Positions 15,001 through 26,754 of a stretch of 64,000 nt of DNA are shown here, piece by piece. This DNA is from Conchocele bisecta (taxonomy: Eukaryota; Mollusca; Bivalvia; Lucinida; Thyasiridae), in the NCBI GenBank assembly GCA_029237695.1, contig CM055273.1:59385968-59449967 (forward strand), written 5' to 3'. A program made the translations under genes and the position numbers. The notes beneath the pieces are model-generated. The model did not search any database and was not told the origin of the DNA. It worked only from the letters and a program-made list of their open reading frames with translations. The stretch's first letter is position 1; every line of letters begins with the position of its first letter.

Positions 15001-16805
15001 CATCGCCTACGTCACCATCACCGCTCTATCATCATCCACGTTACCACCCCATCATCCATTCCCACGTCATCATCACCTACGTCAACATCCCCGCGCTATC
15101 ATCATCCACGTCACCATCACATCATTTTAATCCTACGTTCGTTCCGATCTTTGTGAATTATGAATCATTAATTATTAATCTAATAAGTACCTTTTAATTT
15201 TAATTATTCCATATTACCTTACGTTACCTTACTCTGTGCCATAATTACCCCATCACTATCTATCACGCCATCATCGCCTATGCCATCATCGCCTACGCCA
15301 CCATCTCCAAATCCACTATCCCCACGCCATCATCGTCCACGTCACCATCCCCGCGCCATCACATCATTTTAATCCCACGTTCGTTCCAATCTTTGTAAAT
15401 TATGAATCATTAATTATTAATCTATTATTACCTTTTAATTTTAATTATTAGATATTACCTTACGTTATCTTACACTGGGCCATAATTACCCCATCACTAT
15501 CTCTCACGCCATCATCACCTACGCCGCCATCACCTACGCCACCATCTCCAACTCCATTATCCCCGCGCCATCATTTTCTACGTCACCATCCCCGCCGCGC
15601 CATCATCGTCCACCTCGCCATCACCGCGCTATCATCTTTCACGTCACAATGTCATCATCCACGTCATGATCATCCACGTCATGATCATCCACGTCATTAT
15701 CCCTGTGCCATCATTGTCCCACGTTCGTTCCAATCTTTATAAATTATAATTTATTAATCTATTATTACCTTTTAATTTCAAATATTCAATATTACCTTAC
15801 GTTACCTTACTCTGTGCCATAATTCTCCCTGCGACATCATCGTCCACGTCACCATCACTGCGCCATCATCGCTCATGTCACCATCCCGCGCTATCATCAT
15901 CCACGTCACCATCCCATCATCCACGTCAGCATCCCCGTGCCATCATCGTCCTCGTCACACCATAATCGTCCCCGTCGCCATCATCTACAACGTCAACCAC
16001 ATCATCGCCCACATCATCGCCCATGCCATCACCTATATCATCACCCACATCATCGCACATGCCATTACCCACATCTCCCACATCCTCCCCCACATCATCA
16101 CGCATATCATAATCACACACATCATCTTCCATATCATCATCGCCCACACCATCATCACCCATGTTACACTACACATATTACACCTAGTACACCTACTATA
16201 TCTATTACACATACACCTATTGCACCTACTACACATATTACACCTACTACACCTACTACACATAACATATTACACATCATCATTACTATACTCAACAACA
16301 CAAGATAATCAAAATAATAGACACATGGAATGCATTACATGAAACACATTTTAGAATACAATAAGAATAAATAACCTTAACGCTGACCTTACCATTACCG
16401 CATCCTCGTACCATGGCCCTCGACTTTTCTGTCCTCAACATCACCTACACACCAATGCAAATAAAAGTCACATGGAATACAGTAAATGCAATACATTGTA
16501 AAATACAATAAGAAAATAAATTACCTGATTCCAATCACTTACAATTATCGCACACTCCTACCACGCCCTCGTCTTTTCTGTCCTCAACATCACCTACACA
16601 CCAATGCAAATAAAAGTTACATGGAATACAGTACATGCAATACATTTTAGAATACAATAAGAATAAATTACCTGAACCAATCACTTACAATTATCCCACT
16701 CTCCTACCACGCACTCGTCATTACTGTCCTCAACATCACCTACAAGATTATACAAATACAAGGCAAATGGAATACAGTACATGAATACATTTTAAATACA
16801 ATATG
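12098..16805. repeat. Satellite I higher-order unit 4 (4,708 bp), reference layout
   Basis: Noisy to about 14,290, clean afterwards, and the best place to read the modules. Monomers run to about 15,840, the CATCATCGCC/CACATCATC tract about 15,955-16,165, and the TACACCTACTACACATAT tract about 16,165-16,280. Four repeats of about 149 bp follow, with landmark ACATGGAATACAGTA-type boxes near 16,320, 16,470, 16,619 and 16,764 (spacing 150, 149 and 146 bp). Each includes ACCAATGCAAATAAAAGT or a variant and an ACAATAAGAATAAATTACC box. Confidence 0.9.
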
Positions 16806-19800
16806 AATAAGCTACCCGGACCTGTCACTGACCTTACCGTCTTAATGTCCATTACTTACATACCACTGCCTGCGCCATCATAGCCTACGCCACCATCTCC
16901 AACGCCACCATTCCCGCGCCATCATCCTCCACGTCACCATCACCGTGCCGTCATCGCCCACGTCACCATCACCGCTCTATCATCATCCACGTAACCATCC
17001 CATCATCCATTTCCATTTCATCATCACATACGTCAACATCCTAGCCCTATCATCATCCACGTCATCATCACATCATTTTAATCCTACGTTCGTTCCGATC
17101 TTTGTAAATTATGAATCAATTATTAATCTATTAGTACATCATCGCCTACGCCACCATCTCCAACTCCACTATCCCCGCACCATGATCGTCCACGTCACCA
17201 TCCCCGCGCCATCATCATTCACGTCACCATAACATTTGAATCCCACGTTCGTTCCAATCTTTGTAAATTATACCCTTTAATTTTAATTATTCCATATTAC
17301 CTTACGTTACCTTACTCTGCGCCATAATTACCCCCATCACTATCTCTCACACCATCATCGCCTACGCCACCATCTCCAACGCAACTATTCCCGCGCCATC
17401 ATCCTCCACGTCACCATCACCGCGCCGTCATCGCCCACGTCACCATCACAGCTCTATCATCATCCACGTTATCATCCCATCATCCATTTCCACGTCATCA
17501 TCACCTACGTCAACATCCCCGCGCTATCATCATCCACGTCACAATCACATCATTTTAATCCCACGTTCGTTCAGATCTTTGTAAATTATGAATCATTAAC
17601 TATTAATCTATTAGTACCTTTAATTTTAATAATTCCAGATTACCTTACGTTACCTTACTTTGCGCCATAATTACCCCATCACTACCTCTGACGCCACCAT
17701 CGCCTACGCCATCATCTCCAACTCCACTATCCCCGCGCCATCATCGTCCACGTCACCATCCCCGCGCCATCATCCACGTCACCATCACATCATTTTAATC
17801 CCACGTTCTTCCGTTCCAATCTTTGTAAATTATGAATCAATTAAATATTAATCTATTAGTACCTTTTTAATTTTAATTATACCCATATTACCTTACGTAC
17901 CTTTACTCTGCGCCATAATTATTCCCCATCACTATATCTCAACGCCATCATCGCCAACGCCATCATTGCCTAACGCCACCCTTTCTCAAACTCCACTATC
18001 CCCGCTCCATCATCGTCCAACGTCAACATCCCCCCACGCCATCACATCACATCACCATCCCATCATCCACGTCGTCACCATCGCCGCGCCATCAATCATC
18101 CACGTTCGTTTCCAATCTTATAAATTATGAATTATTAATCTATTATTACCTTTTAAATTTTAATTATTATATATTACGTTACGTTATCTTACACTGTGCC
18201 ATAATTACCCATCACTATCTCTCACGCCATCATCTCCTACGCCGCCATCATCTACGCCACCATCTCCAACTCCACTATCCCCGCGCGATCATTGTCTACG
18301 TCACCATCCCCGCTCCATCATCGTTCGTCCACGTCACCATCCCCACGCTATCATCATCCACGTCATAATCCCATCATCCACGTCACCATTCCCGTGCCAT
18401 GATTGTCCACGTCACCATACCCGCGCCATCATCGTCCACGTCACCATCCCCGCGCCATCATCATCCACGTCACCATCACATCATTTTAATCCCACGTTCG
18501 TTCCAATCTTTGTAAATTATGAATCATTAATTATTAATCTATTAGTACATTTTAATTTTAATTATTCAATATTACCTTACGTTACCTTACTCGGCGCCAT
18601 AATTACCCCATCACTGTCTCATGCCATCATCGCCTATGACATCATCGCCTACACCACCATCTCCAACTCCACTATCCCGCGCCATGATCGTCCACGTCAC
18701 CATCCCCGCACATCATCATCCACATCACCATCACATTTGAATCCCACGTTCGTTCCAATCTTTGTAAATATTATCCTTTTTAATTTTTAATTATTCCATA
18801 TTACCTTACGTAACCTTACTCTGCCCCATAATTACCCCATCACTATCTCTCACGCCACCATCGCCTACGCCACCATCTCCTTCTCCCACTATTCCCCGCG
18901 CCATCATCGTCCACGTCACCATCCCCGCGCCATCATCAATCAACGTCACCATCACATCATTTTAATCCCACGTTCGTTCCAATCTTTTGTAAATATATTT
19001 TAAATTTTAATTTTTATTCCAAATATTTCCCATATTACCTTGATCACTATCTCTCACACCATCATCGCCTAGCCTACGCCACCATCTCCAACGCCACTAT
19101 TTCGCGCCATCACATCCAACGTCACATCACCGCGCCGTCATCGCCTACGTCACCATCACCCTCTATTCATCATCCTCGTTACCCACCCCATCATCCATTC
19201 CCCACGTCATCATCACCTACGTCAACATCCCCACGCTATCATCATCCACGTCACCATCACATCATTTTAATCCTACATTCGTTCCGATCTTTGTGAATTA
19301 TGAATCATTAATTATTAATCTAATAAGTACCTTTTAATTTTAATTATTCCATATTACCTTACGTTACCTTACTCTGTGCCATAATTACCCCATCACTATC
19401 ACGCCATCATCGCCTACGCCACCATCTCCAAATCCACTATCCCCACGCCATCATCGTCCACGTCACATCCAGCGCCATCATTCATTACACGTCACCATCA
19501 CATCATTTTAATCACGTTCGTTCCATCTTTGTAATTATTAACCTTTTAATTTTTATTATTCCATTATTACCTTGATCACTATCTCTCACACCATCATCGC
19601 TAGCCTACGCCACCATCTCCAACGCCACTATTTCCGCGCATCACCTCACGTCACCTCACCGCGCCGTCATCGCCTTACGTCACCATCACGCTCTATCATC
19701 AGCTCCACGTTCCACCCATCATCATTCCCACGTCATCATCACCTACGTCAACATCCCCGAGCTATCATCATCACGTCACATCACTCATTTTCCCGCCATC

Positions 19801-21909
19801 AATCCCCGCTACGCCCAACCATCTCCAATCCTTACGTTAATTCCCACCGCCATTTTTCCATCCGTCCACCCCGCACCATCCCGCCGCCATCTCCATCCAC
19901 GTCCCATCACATCCCCATAATCCCACCGTCGTTCCAATCTTTGTAAATTATACTTTTTAATTTTTAAATTATTCCATATTACCCTTGATCCACTATCTCT
20001 CACACCATCATCGCCTAGCCTACGCCCACCATCTCCAACGCCCACTATTTCCGCGCCATCACCCTCCACGTCACCATCACCGCGCCGTCATGCCTACGTC
20101 ACCATCACCGCTCTATCATATCCAGGTTTACCACCCCTATCCCATTCCCAAGTCATCATCAAATACGTCAAACATCCCCGAGTATCATCATCCAGTCCAC
20201 CATCACAATCATTTTTTTATCCCTACGTTCGTTCCGATCTTTGTAATTATGAATCATTAATTTATTAATCTAATAATACCTTTTAATTAATTTTTTCCCT
20301 ATTACCTTAATTGTTTACCTTACTCTGTGCCTTAATTACCCCTTCACTATCTAATCACGCCATCATTCGCCTACGCCACATCTCCAAATCCACTATCCCC
20401 CACGCCATCATCGTCACGTACCATCCCCGCGCCATTCATCATTTTTAATCCCACGTTCGTTTCCAATCTTGTAAATTATGAATAATTAAAATTATTAACT
20501 ATTATTTCCTTTAATTTTAATTATTAGATATTACCTTACGTTACTTACAATGGGCCATAATTACCCCTCACTATCGCTCACGCCATCATCACTACTGCCA
20601 TCTACGCCACCACCTCCCAACTCCATTTATCCCCCCGCGCCATCATTTTCTACGTCACCCACCCCGCCGCGCCATCATCGTCCACCTCGCCATCACCGCG
20701 CTATCATCTTTCACGTCAAAGTCATCATCCACGTCATGATCATCCACGTCATTTAATCCCTGTGCCAATCAATTTGTCCACGTCGTTCAATCTTTATAAA
20801 TTATAATTTTATTAATCTTATTTTTATTTACCTTTTAATTTCAAATATTCATAGTACCTTACGTTACCTTATTCTTTCGTGCCATAATTCTCCCTGCGCC
20901 ATCATCGGTCCACCCGTCACCATCACCGCGCCATCATCGCTCACGGTCCCTACCATCAGCGCTATCATCAATCCACGTTCACCATCCCATCATCCACGTC
21001 AGCATCCCCGTGCCATCATCGTCCTCGTCACACCATAATCGTCCCCGTCGCCATCATCTACAACGTCAACCACATCATCGCCCACATCATCGCCCATGAC
21101 ATCATCGCCCATGCCATCACCTATATCATCACCCACATCATCGCCCACATCATCGCACATGCCATTACCCACATCTCCCACATCCTCCCCCACATCATCA
21201 CGCATATCATAATCACACACATCATCTTCCACATCATCATCGCCCACACCATCATCACCCATGTTACACTACACATATTACACCTAGTACACCTACTACA
21301 TCTATTACACATACACCTATTGCACCTACTACACATATTACACCTATTACACCTACTACACATAACATATTACACATCATCATTACTATCCTCAACAACA
21401 CAAGATAATCAAAATAATTAGACACATGGAATGCATTACATGAAAAACACATTTTCGGGAAATACAATAAGAATAAATAACCTTAACGCCGACCTTACCA
21501 TTAAACCGCATCCTCGTACCACGGCCCTCGACTTTTCCTGTCCGTCAACATCACCTACACAACCAATGCAAATAAAAGTCACATGGATTCAGTAAATGCA
21601 ATACATTGTAAAAATACAATAGAATATTACCTGAACCAATCACTTACAATATCGCACACTCCTACCCCCAAGCCCTCGTCTTTTCTGTCCTCAAACATAC
21701 CTACACACCAATGCAATAAAAGTTACATGGAATACAGTATGCAATACATTTTAGAATCAATTAAGATTAAATTACTGAACCATCACTTACAATTATCCCT
21801 CCACTCTCCTACCACGCATCGCATTACTGTCCTCACATCACCCTACAAGATTATACAAAATAAAAGTCAAATGGAATTACAGTACATGAATACATTTTAA
21901 ATACATATG
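16806..21909. repeat. Satellite I higher-order unit 5 (5,104 bp, expanded)
   Basis: The longest unit. It is clean to about 17,800 and near 18,150-18,760, and noisy around 17,800-18,150 and 18,760-21,900. The monomer class starting TTGATCACTATCTCTCACACC, present once at the matching place in unit 4 (about 14,900), recurs near 19,040, 19,573 and 19,986. Part of the extra length is therefore a local expansion of that class, by duplication or by misassembly. Confidence 0.82.
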
Positions 21910-24900
21910 AATAAGCTACCCGGGACCTGTCACTGACCTTACCGTCTTAATGTCCATTACTTACATACACTGCCTGCGCCATCATAGCCTACGCACCATC
22001 TCCAACGGCACCATTCCCGCGCCATCATCCTCCAGTCACCATCCCACCGTTGCCCGTCATCGCCACGTCACCATCACCGCTATCATCATCCACGTAAACC
22101 ATCCCATCATCCATTTCCATTCCTTTTCATCACGTATAACAAAATCCTAGCCCTAATCATCATCCACGTCATCATCACATCATTTTAATCCTACGTTCGT
22201 TCCGATCTTTGTAAATTATGAATCTATTAGTACATTTTCATTTTAATTATTCCATATTATCTTACATTACCTTACTCTATGCCATAATTACCCCATCACT
22301 ATCTCTCATGCTATCATCGCCTACGCCATCATCGCCTACGCCACCATCTCCAACTCCACTATCCCCCCACCATGATCGTCCACGTCACCATCCCCGCGCC
22401 ATCATCATTCACGTCACCATCACATTTGAATCCCACGTTCGTTCCAATCTTTGTAAATTATACCTTTTAATTTTAATTATTCCATATTACCTTACGTTAC
22501 CTTACTCTGCGCCATAATTACCCCCATCACTATCTCTCACACCATCATCGCCTACGCCACCATCTCCAACGCGACTATTCCCGCGCCATCATCCTCCACG
22601 TCACCATCACCGCGCCGTCATCCTCCACGTCCACCCCATCACGCGCCGATCTCCGCACCCCCCGTCACCATCACAGCTCTATCATCATCCACGTTACCAT
22701 CCCATCATCCATTTCCACGTCATCATCACCTATGTCAAAATCCCCACGCTATCATCATCCACGTCACAATCACATCATTTTAATCCCACGTTCGTTCAGA
22801 TCTTTGTAAATTATGAATCATTAACTATTAATCTATTAGTACCTTTTAATTTTAATTATTCCAGATTACCTTACGTTACCTTACTTTGCGCCATAATTAC
22901 CCCATCACTATCTCTGACGCCACCATCGCCTACGCCATCATCTCCAACTCCACTATCCCCGCGCCATCATCGTCCACGTCACCATCCCCGCGCCATCATC
23001 CACATCACCATCACATCATTTTAATCCCACGTTCGTTCCAATCTTTGTAAATTATGAATCATTAATTATTAATCTATTAGTACCTTTTAATTTTAATTAT
23101 ACCATATTACCTTACGTTACCTTACTTTGCGCCATAATTACCCCATCACTACCTCTGACGCCACCATCGCCTACGCCATCATCTCCAACTCCACTATCCC
23201 CGCGCCATCATCGTCCACGTCACCATCCCCGCGCCATCATCCACGTCACCATCACATCATTTTAATCCCACGTTCGTTCCAATCTTTGTAAATTATGAAT
23301 CATTAATTATTAATCTATTAGTACCTTTTAATTTTAATTATACCATATTACCGTACGTTACCTTACTCTGCGCCATAATTACCCCATCACTATATCTCAC
23401 GCCATCATCGCCAACGCCATCATTGCCTACGCCACCATCTCCAACTCCACTATCCCCGCTCCATCATCGTCCACGTCAACATCCCCACGCCATCATCATC
23501 CACGTCACCATCCCATCATCCACGTCGTCACCATCGCCGCGCCATCATCATCCACGTTCGTTCCAATCTTAGTAAATTATGAATTATTAATCTATTATTA
23601 CCTTTTAATTTTAATTATTAGATATTACGTTACGTTATCTTACACTGTGCCATAATTACCCATCACTATCTCTCACGCCATCATCTCCTACGCCGCCATC
23701 ATCTACGCCACCATCTCCAACTCCACTATCCCCGCGCGATCATTGTCTACGTCACCATCCCCGCTCCATCATCGTTCGTCCACGTCACCATCCCCGCGCT
23801 ATCATCATCCACGTCATAATTCCATCATCCACGTCACCATTCCCGTGCCATGATTGTCCACGTCACCATACCCGCGCCATCATCGTCCACGTCACCATCC
23901 CTAGGCCTGTGCCATCATCGTCCCACGTTTGTTCCAATCTTTATAAATTATAATTTATTAATTATTAATCTATTATTACCTTTTAATGTTAAATATTCCA
24001 TATTACCTTACATTACCTTACTCTGTGCCATAATTCTCCCACGAACCATCATCGTCCACGTCACCATACCCACGCCATCATCTTCCACGTCACCATCACC
24101 GTGCCATCATCGCTCACGTCACCATCCCAGCGCTATCATTATCCACGTCACCATCCCATCATCCACGTCAGCATCCCCGCGCCATCATCGTCCACGTCAC
24201 GCCATAATCGTACCCACGTCATAATCGTACCCATCATCTACAACGTCAACCACATCAGCGCCCTCATCATCGCACACATCATTGCCCATGTCATCATCGA
24301 CCACATCACTCGCGTCATCGCCCATGCCATCACCTATATCATCACCCTCATCATCGCCCACATCATCGCACATGCCATTACCCACATCTCCCACATCCTA
24401 CCCCACATCATCACGCATATTATAATCACCCACATCATCTTGCACATCATCAAAGCCCACACAATCATCACCCATGTTACACTACACATATTACACCTAG
24501 TACATGTACACCTACTACATCTATTACACATACACCTATTGCACCTACTACACATATTACACCTACTACACATATTACACCTACTACACCATACTACACA
24601 TAACATATTACACATCATCATTACTATCCTCAACAACACAAGATAATCAAAATAATAGACACATGGAATGCATTACATGAAACACATTTTAGAATACAAT
24701 AAGAATAAATAACCTTAACGCCGACCTTACCATTACCGCTTCCTCGTACCACGAATTTTCTGTCCTCAGCACACACCAATGCAAATAAATGTCACATGGA
24801 ATACAGTAAATGCAATACATTGTAAAATACAATAAGAATAAATTACCTGAACCAATCACTTACAATTATCGCACACTCCTACCACGCCCTCGTCTTTTCT

Positions 24901-25129
24901 GTCCTCAACATCACCTACACACCAATGCAAATAAAAGTTACATGGAATACAGTATATGCAATACATTTTAGAATACAATAAGAATAAATTACATGAACCA
25001 ATCACTTACAATTATCCCACACTCCTACCACGCACTCGTCATTACTGTCATCAACATCACCTAGTACAAGATTATACAAATACAAGTCAAATGGAATACA
25101 GTACATGAATACATATTAAATGCAATATG
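21910..25129. repeat. Satellite I higher-order unit 6 (3,220 bp, contracted)
   Basis: The shortest complete unit, with several fewer monomers than units 3-5; clean from about 22,150. The CATCATCGCC tract (about 24,190-24,480) carries extra variants such as CACATCACTCGCGTCATCGC. The TACACC tract is at about 24,480-24,605 and the 149-bp repeats follow. A seventh unit starts at 25,130 but decays after about 25,250. Confidence 0.86.
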
Positions 25130-25259
25130 AATAAACTACCTGGACTTGTTACCGACCTTACCGTCTTAGTGTCCATTACTTACATACCACTGTCTGTGCC
25201 ATCATCGTCCACGTCACCATCGACCACACCATCATCGCCCCCGTCACCTGAACTCTCTG

Positions 25260-25500
25260 ATATTCACTATTCTGAAACTCGATCATTATGAATAACACCA
25301 TTACAGCCAAATGCACCGTCACCAAAAACACCACCACAACCAACAACAAACGCCACCATCACAAATACCACCACCATCACACACACATGCTACACCTATT
25401 ATACATACACATATTACACCTACTATTACACCTACATATACAATGCCTACTACATCTACACCTACTACAACTAGTATAAATATACTTTACACATGTGTCT
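25260..25500. repeat. Edge of satellite I: ACC/ACA-rich and TACACC-rich low-complexity DNA
   Basis: CACCATTACAGCC and ACCACCACAACCAAC-type sequence grades into CACCTACTATTACACC near 25,400-25,460. It resembles the TACACC module of satellite I but is degenerate and marks the right border of the array. The short open frames here are composition artefacts. Confidence 0.7.
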
Positions 25501-26008
25501 TCTATCTGTAATCATCAGGGTTCTGCATTCGTCCACTGAAACAAAAGTAGAATTTAAACTTATTATTCATGTCATCAGATTATGAAATTTTAACTTGCCA
25601 TTTTTAACTATGATCTAATACAGTAGTACTGTTACAGGGCATGGACGCAACCATTAGTGCGACTGGTGCGACAATGACGCCCCAATAATTATTATGTGTG
25701 GCAATCCTCACCAATAATTGTCTATTAAAGTAACGGCATGTCGCATCTATAAATATGAATTTGCCGTACAAATATTCGGTCTTGTTAATGTGATAGTGCA
25801 TGTGCATCAAGCAATAAAAACAGTAGTACATCTAATAGACCATGATCCGCTATTAGTATATTCGTGTATCATCATGCATATTGAAAACATTATTTTCTGG
25901 AAAAATACTTAATATTTATGCCACGGTATCTATATGTTTTCTGGAATTACTTAATATTTATGCCACGGTATCTATGCAACTCACGGTGTGCATAATGGTT
26001 ATGTTCGT
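25500..26008. other. Single-copy-looking AT-rich spacer with a 42-bp duplication
   Basis: No gene or known element is seen. About 42 bp containing TTAATATTTATGCCACGGTA is present twice in tandem, at about 25,893-25,935 and 25,936-25,975, with small differences between the copies. Confidence 0.5.
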
Positions 26009-26083
26009 GCCCGGATAGTTCTGTCGGTTAGAGCGATGTTAATGTAAACCGGAGGTCCCGGATTCGAGCCCCGGACCGGTGCT
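26009..26083 (+). mobile_element. tRNA-like head of a SINE (tRNA pseudogene)
   Basis: The 75-bp stretch has a tRNA layout: an A-box-like TAGTTCTGTCGG followed by GTTAGAGCG, and a B-box-like GGATTCGAGCC at 26,060-26,070. The T stem (GGTCCCGG against CCCGGACC) pairs with one mismatch. The acceptor ends pair only partly and the anticodon stem (ATGTT/ACCGG) does not pair, so a functional tRNA is unlikely. The sequence continues without a break into AATTTTTCTCGCCCTGTGACA, consistent with a tRNA-derived SINE whose body and tail cannot be delimited. Confidence 0.6.
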
Positions 26084-26238
26084 AATTTTTCTCGCCCTGT
26101 GACATTTCAATTTAAATGTAATACAACAAATCCATATGTACAGTCCTTTAACGCATTTTTTAACGGTTAATTAGAAATAGTTGTTCATGTCCGGAACTAT
26201 ATATTGTAAGTACGTTTTGAAGATGATTGTGTTAGTGT

Positions 26239-26282
26239 CTGTCCGTCCGTCCGTCCCTGTCCGTCCGTCTACGTCCGTCCGT
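26239..26282. repeat. (GTCC)n microsatellite
   Basis: GTCCGTCCGTCCGTCCCTGT and further GTCC units with two interruptions. A second, linked tract lies about 200 bp downstream. Confidence 0.9.
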
Positions 26283-26439
26283 TCATTCATCCTGCATCAA
26301 CATATTGTGTATATGTGACTAGGCCCACAGGGGATGGACTCAGTAAAGGGTAGGGTTAGTTACATTAGTCACATAAAACACATGTTTATGTGGCATTTAT
26401 TTTTCAGTTTACGTGGCTGTTTTTGGGTTTAACCAATTT

Positions 26440-26475
26440 GTCCGTCCGTCCATCCATCCGTCCGTCCGTCCGTCA
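26440..26475. repeat. (GTCC)n microsatellite, second tract
   Basis: TCCG and TCCA units. The DNA after it contains an imperfect direct repeat (about 26,500-26,575 and 26,680-26,745) with shared ACAAATGTACGTCA, suggesting that the two tracts and their flanks belong to a small duplicated unit. Confidence 0.85.
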
Positions 26476-26754
26476 CATATGAGTTGATGTTTTCGGGTAC
26501 ACATGCATATATTTTTCTTACAAATGTACGTCAAATTTACTGGACTCTTATTGACGTAATATTAGAAATTGTCATACATCATTATATTGAAAACATTAGG
26601 AAATGGTCTGAAATATATATATAGGAAATAATGAATGAACATAGAGAATGCATTACCACACATGCGGTATCTGATGAGCATATACACACGTGCATACTTT
26701 TTATACAAATGTACGTCAGATCTACAGACGTAATTTTAGATATTAGTTTAAATT

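Larger units (their letters stand above)
1..25260. repeat. Composite higher-order satellite (satellite I)
   Basis: One continuous tandem array. The basic monomer (about 240-350 bp) has an AT-rich half carrying CCCACGTTCGTTCCAATC, TTTGTAAATTATGAATCATT and CCATATTACCTTACG, followed by a C-rich half built from CCATCATC, CGCCTACGCCACC and CCACGTCACCATC. In the clean 22.4-23.6 kb part, successive CCCACGTTCG landmarks are about 353, 240, 241 and 285 bp apart. Monomers are grouped into larger units separated by AATAAGCTACCCGG-type junctions at 3,339, 7,429, 12,098, 16,806, 21,910 and 25,130. Open frames here are low-complexity (Pro/Ser/His or Met/Gly/Asp rich), run on both strands and follow the repeat, so I treat none as a gene. 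No function can be read; a centromeric or heterochromatic role would be speculation. Confidence 0.93.

Noticed and set aside
172..24646. Many open frames rich in Pro/Ser/His/Thr/Ile, and minus-strand Met/Gly/Asp/Val-rich frames, in satellite I
   Set aside because: They track the CATCATC and CCACGTCACC repeats, occur in several frames on both strands at once, and change with every indel of the noisy copies.
9880..25100. CENP-B-box-like sequence in the CCCACGTTCGTTCCAATC landmark
   Set aside because: TTCG with an A at the right distance is present but the essential CGGG half is missing on either strand.
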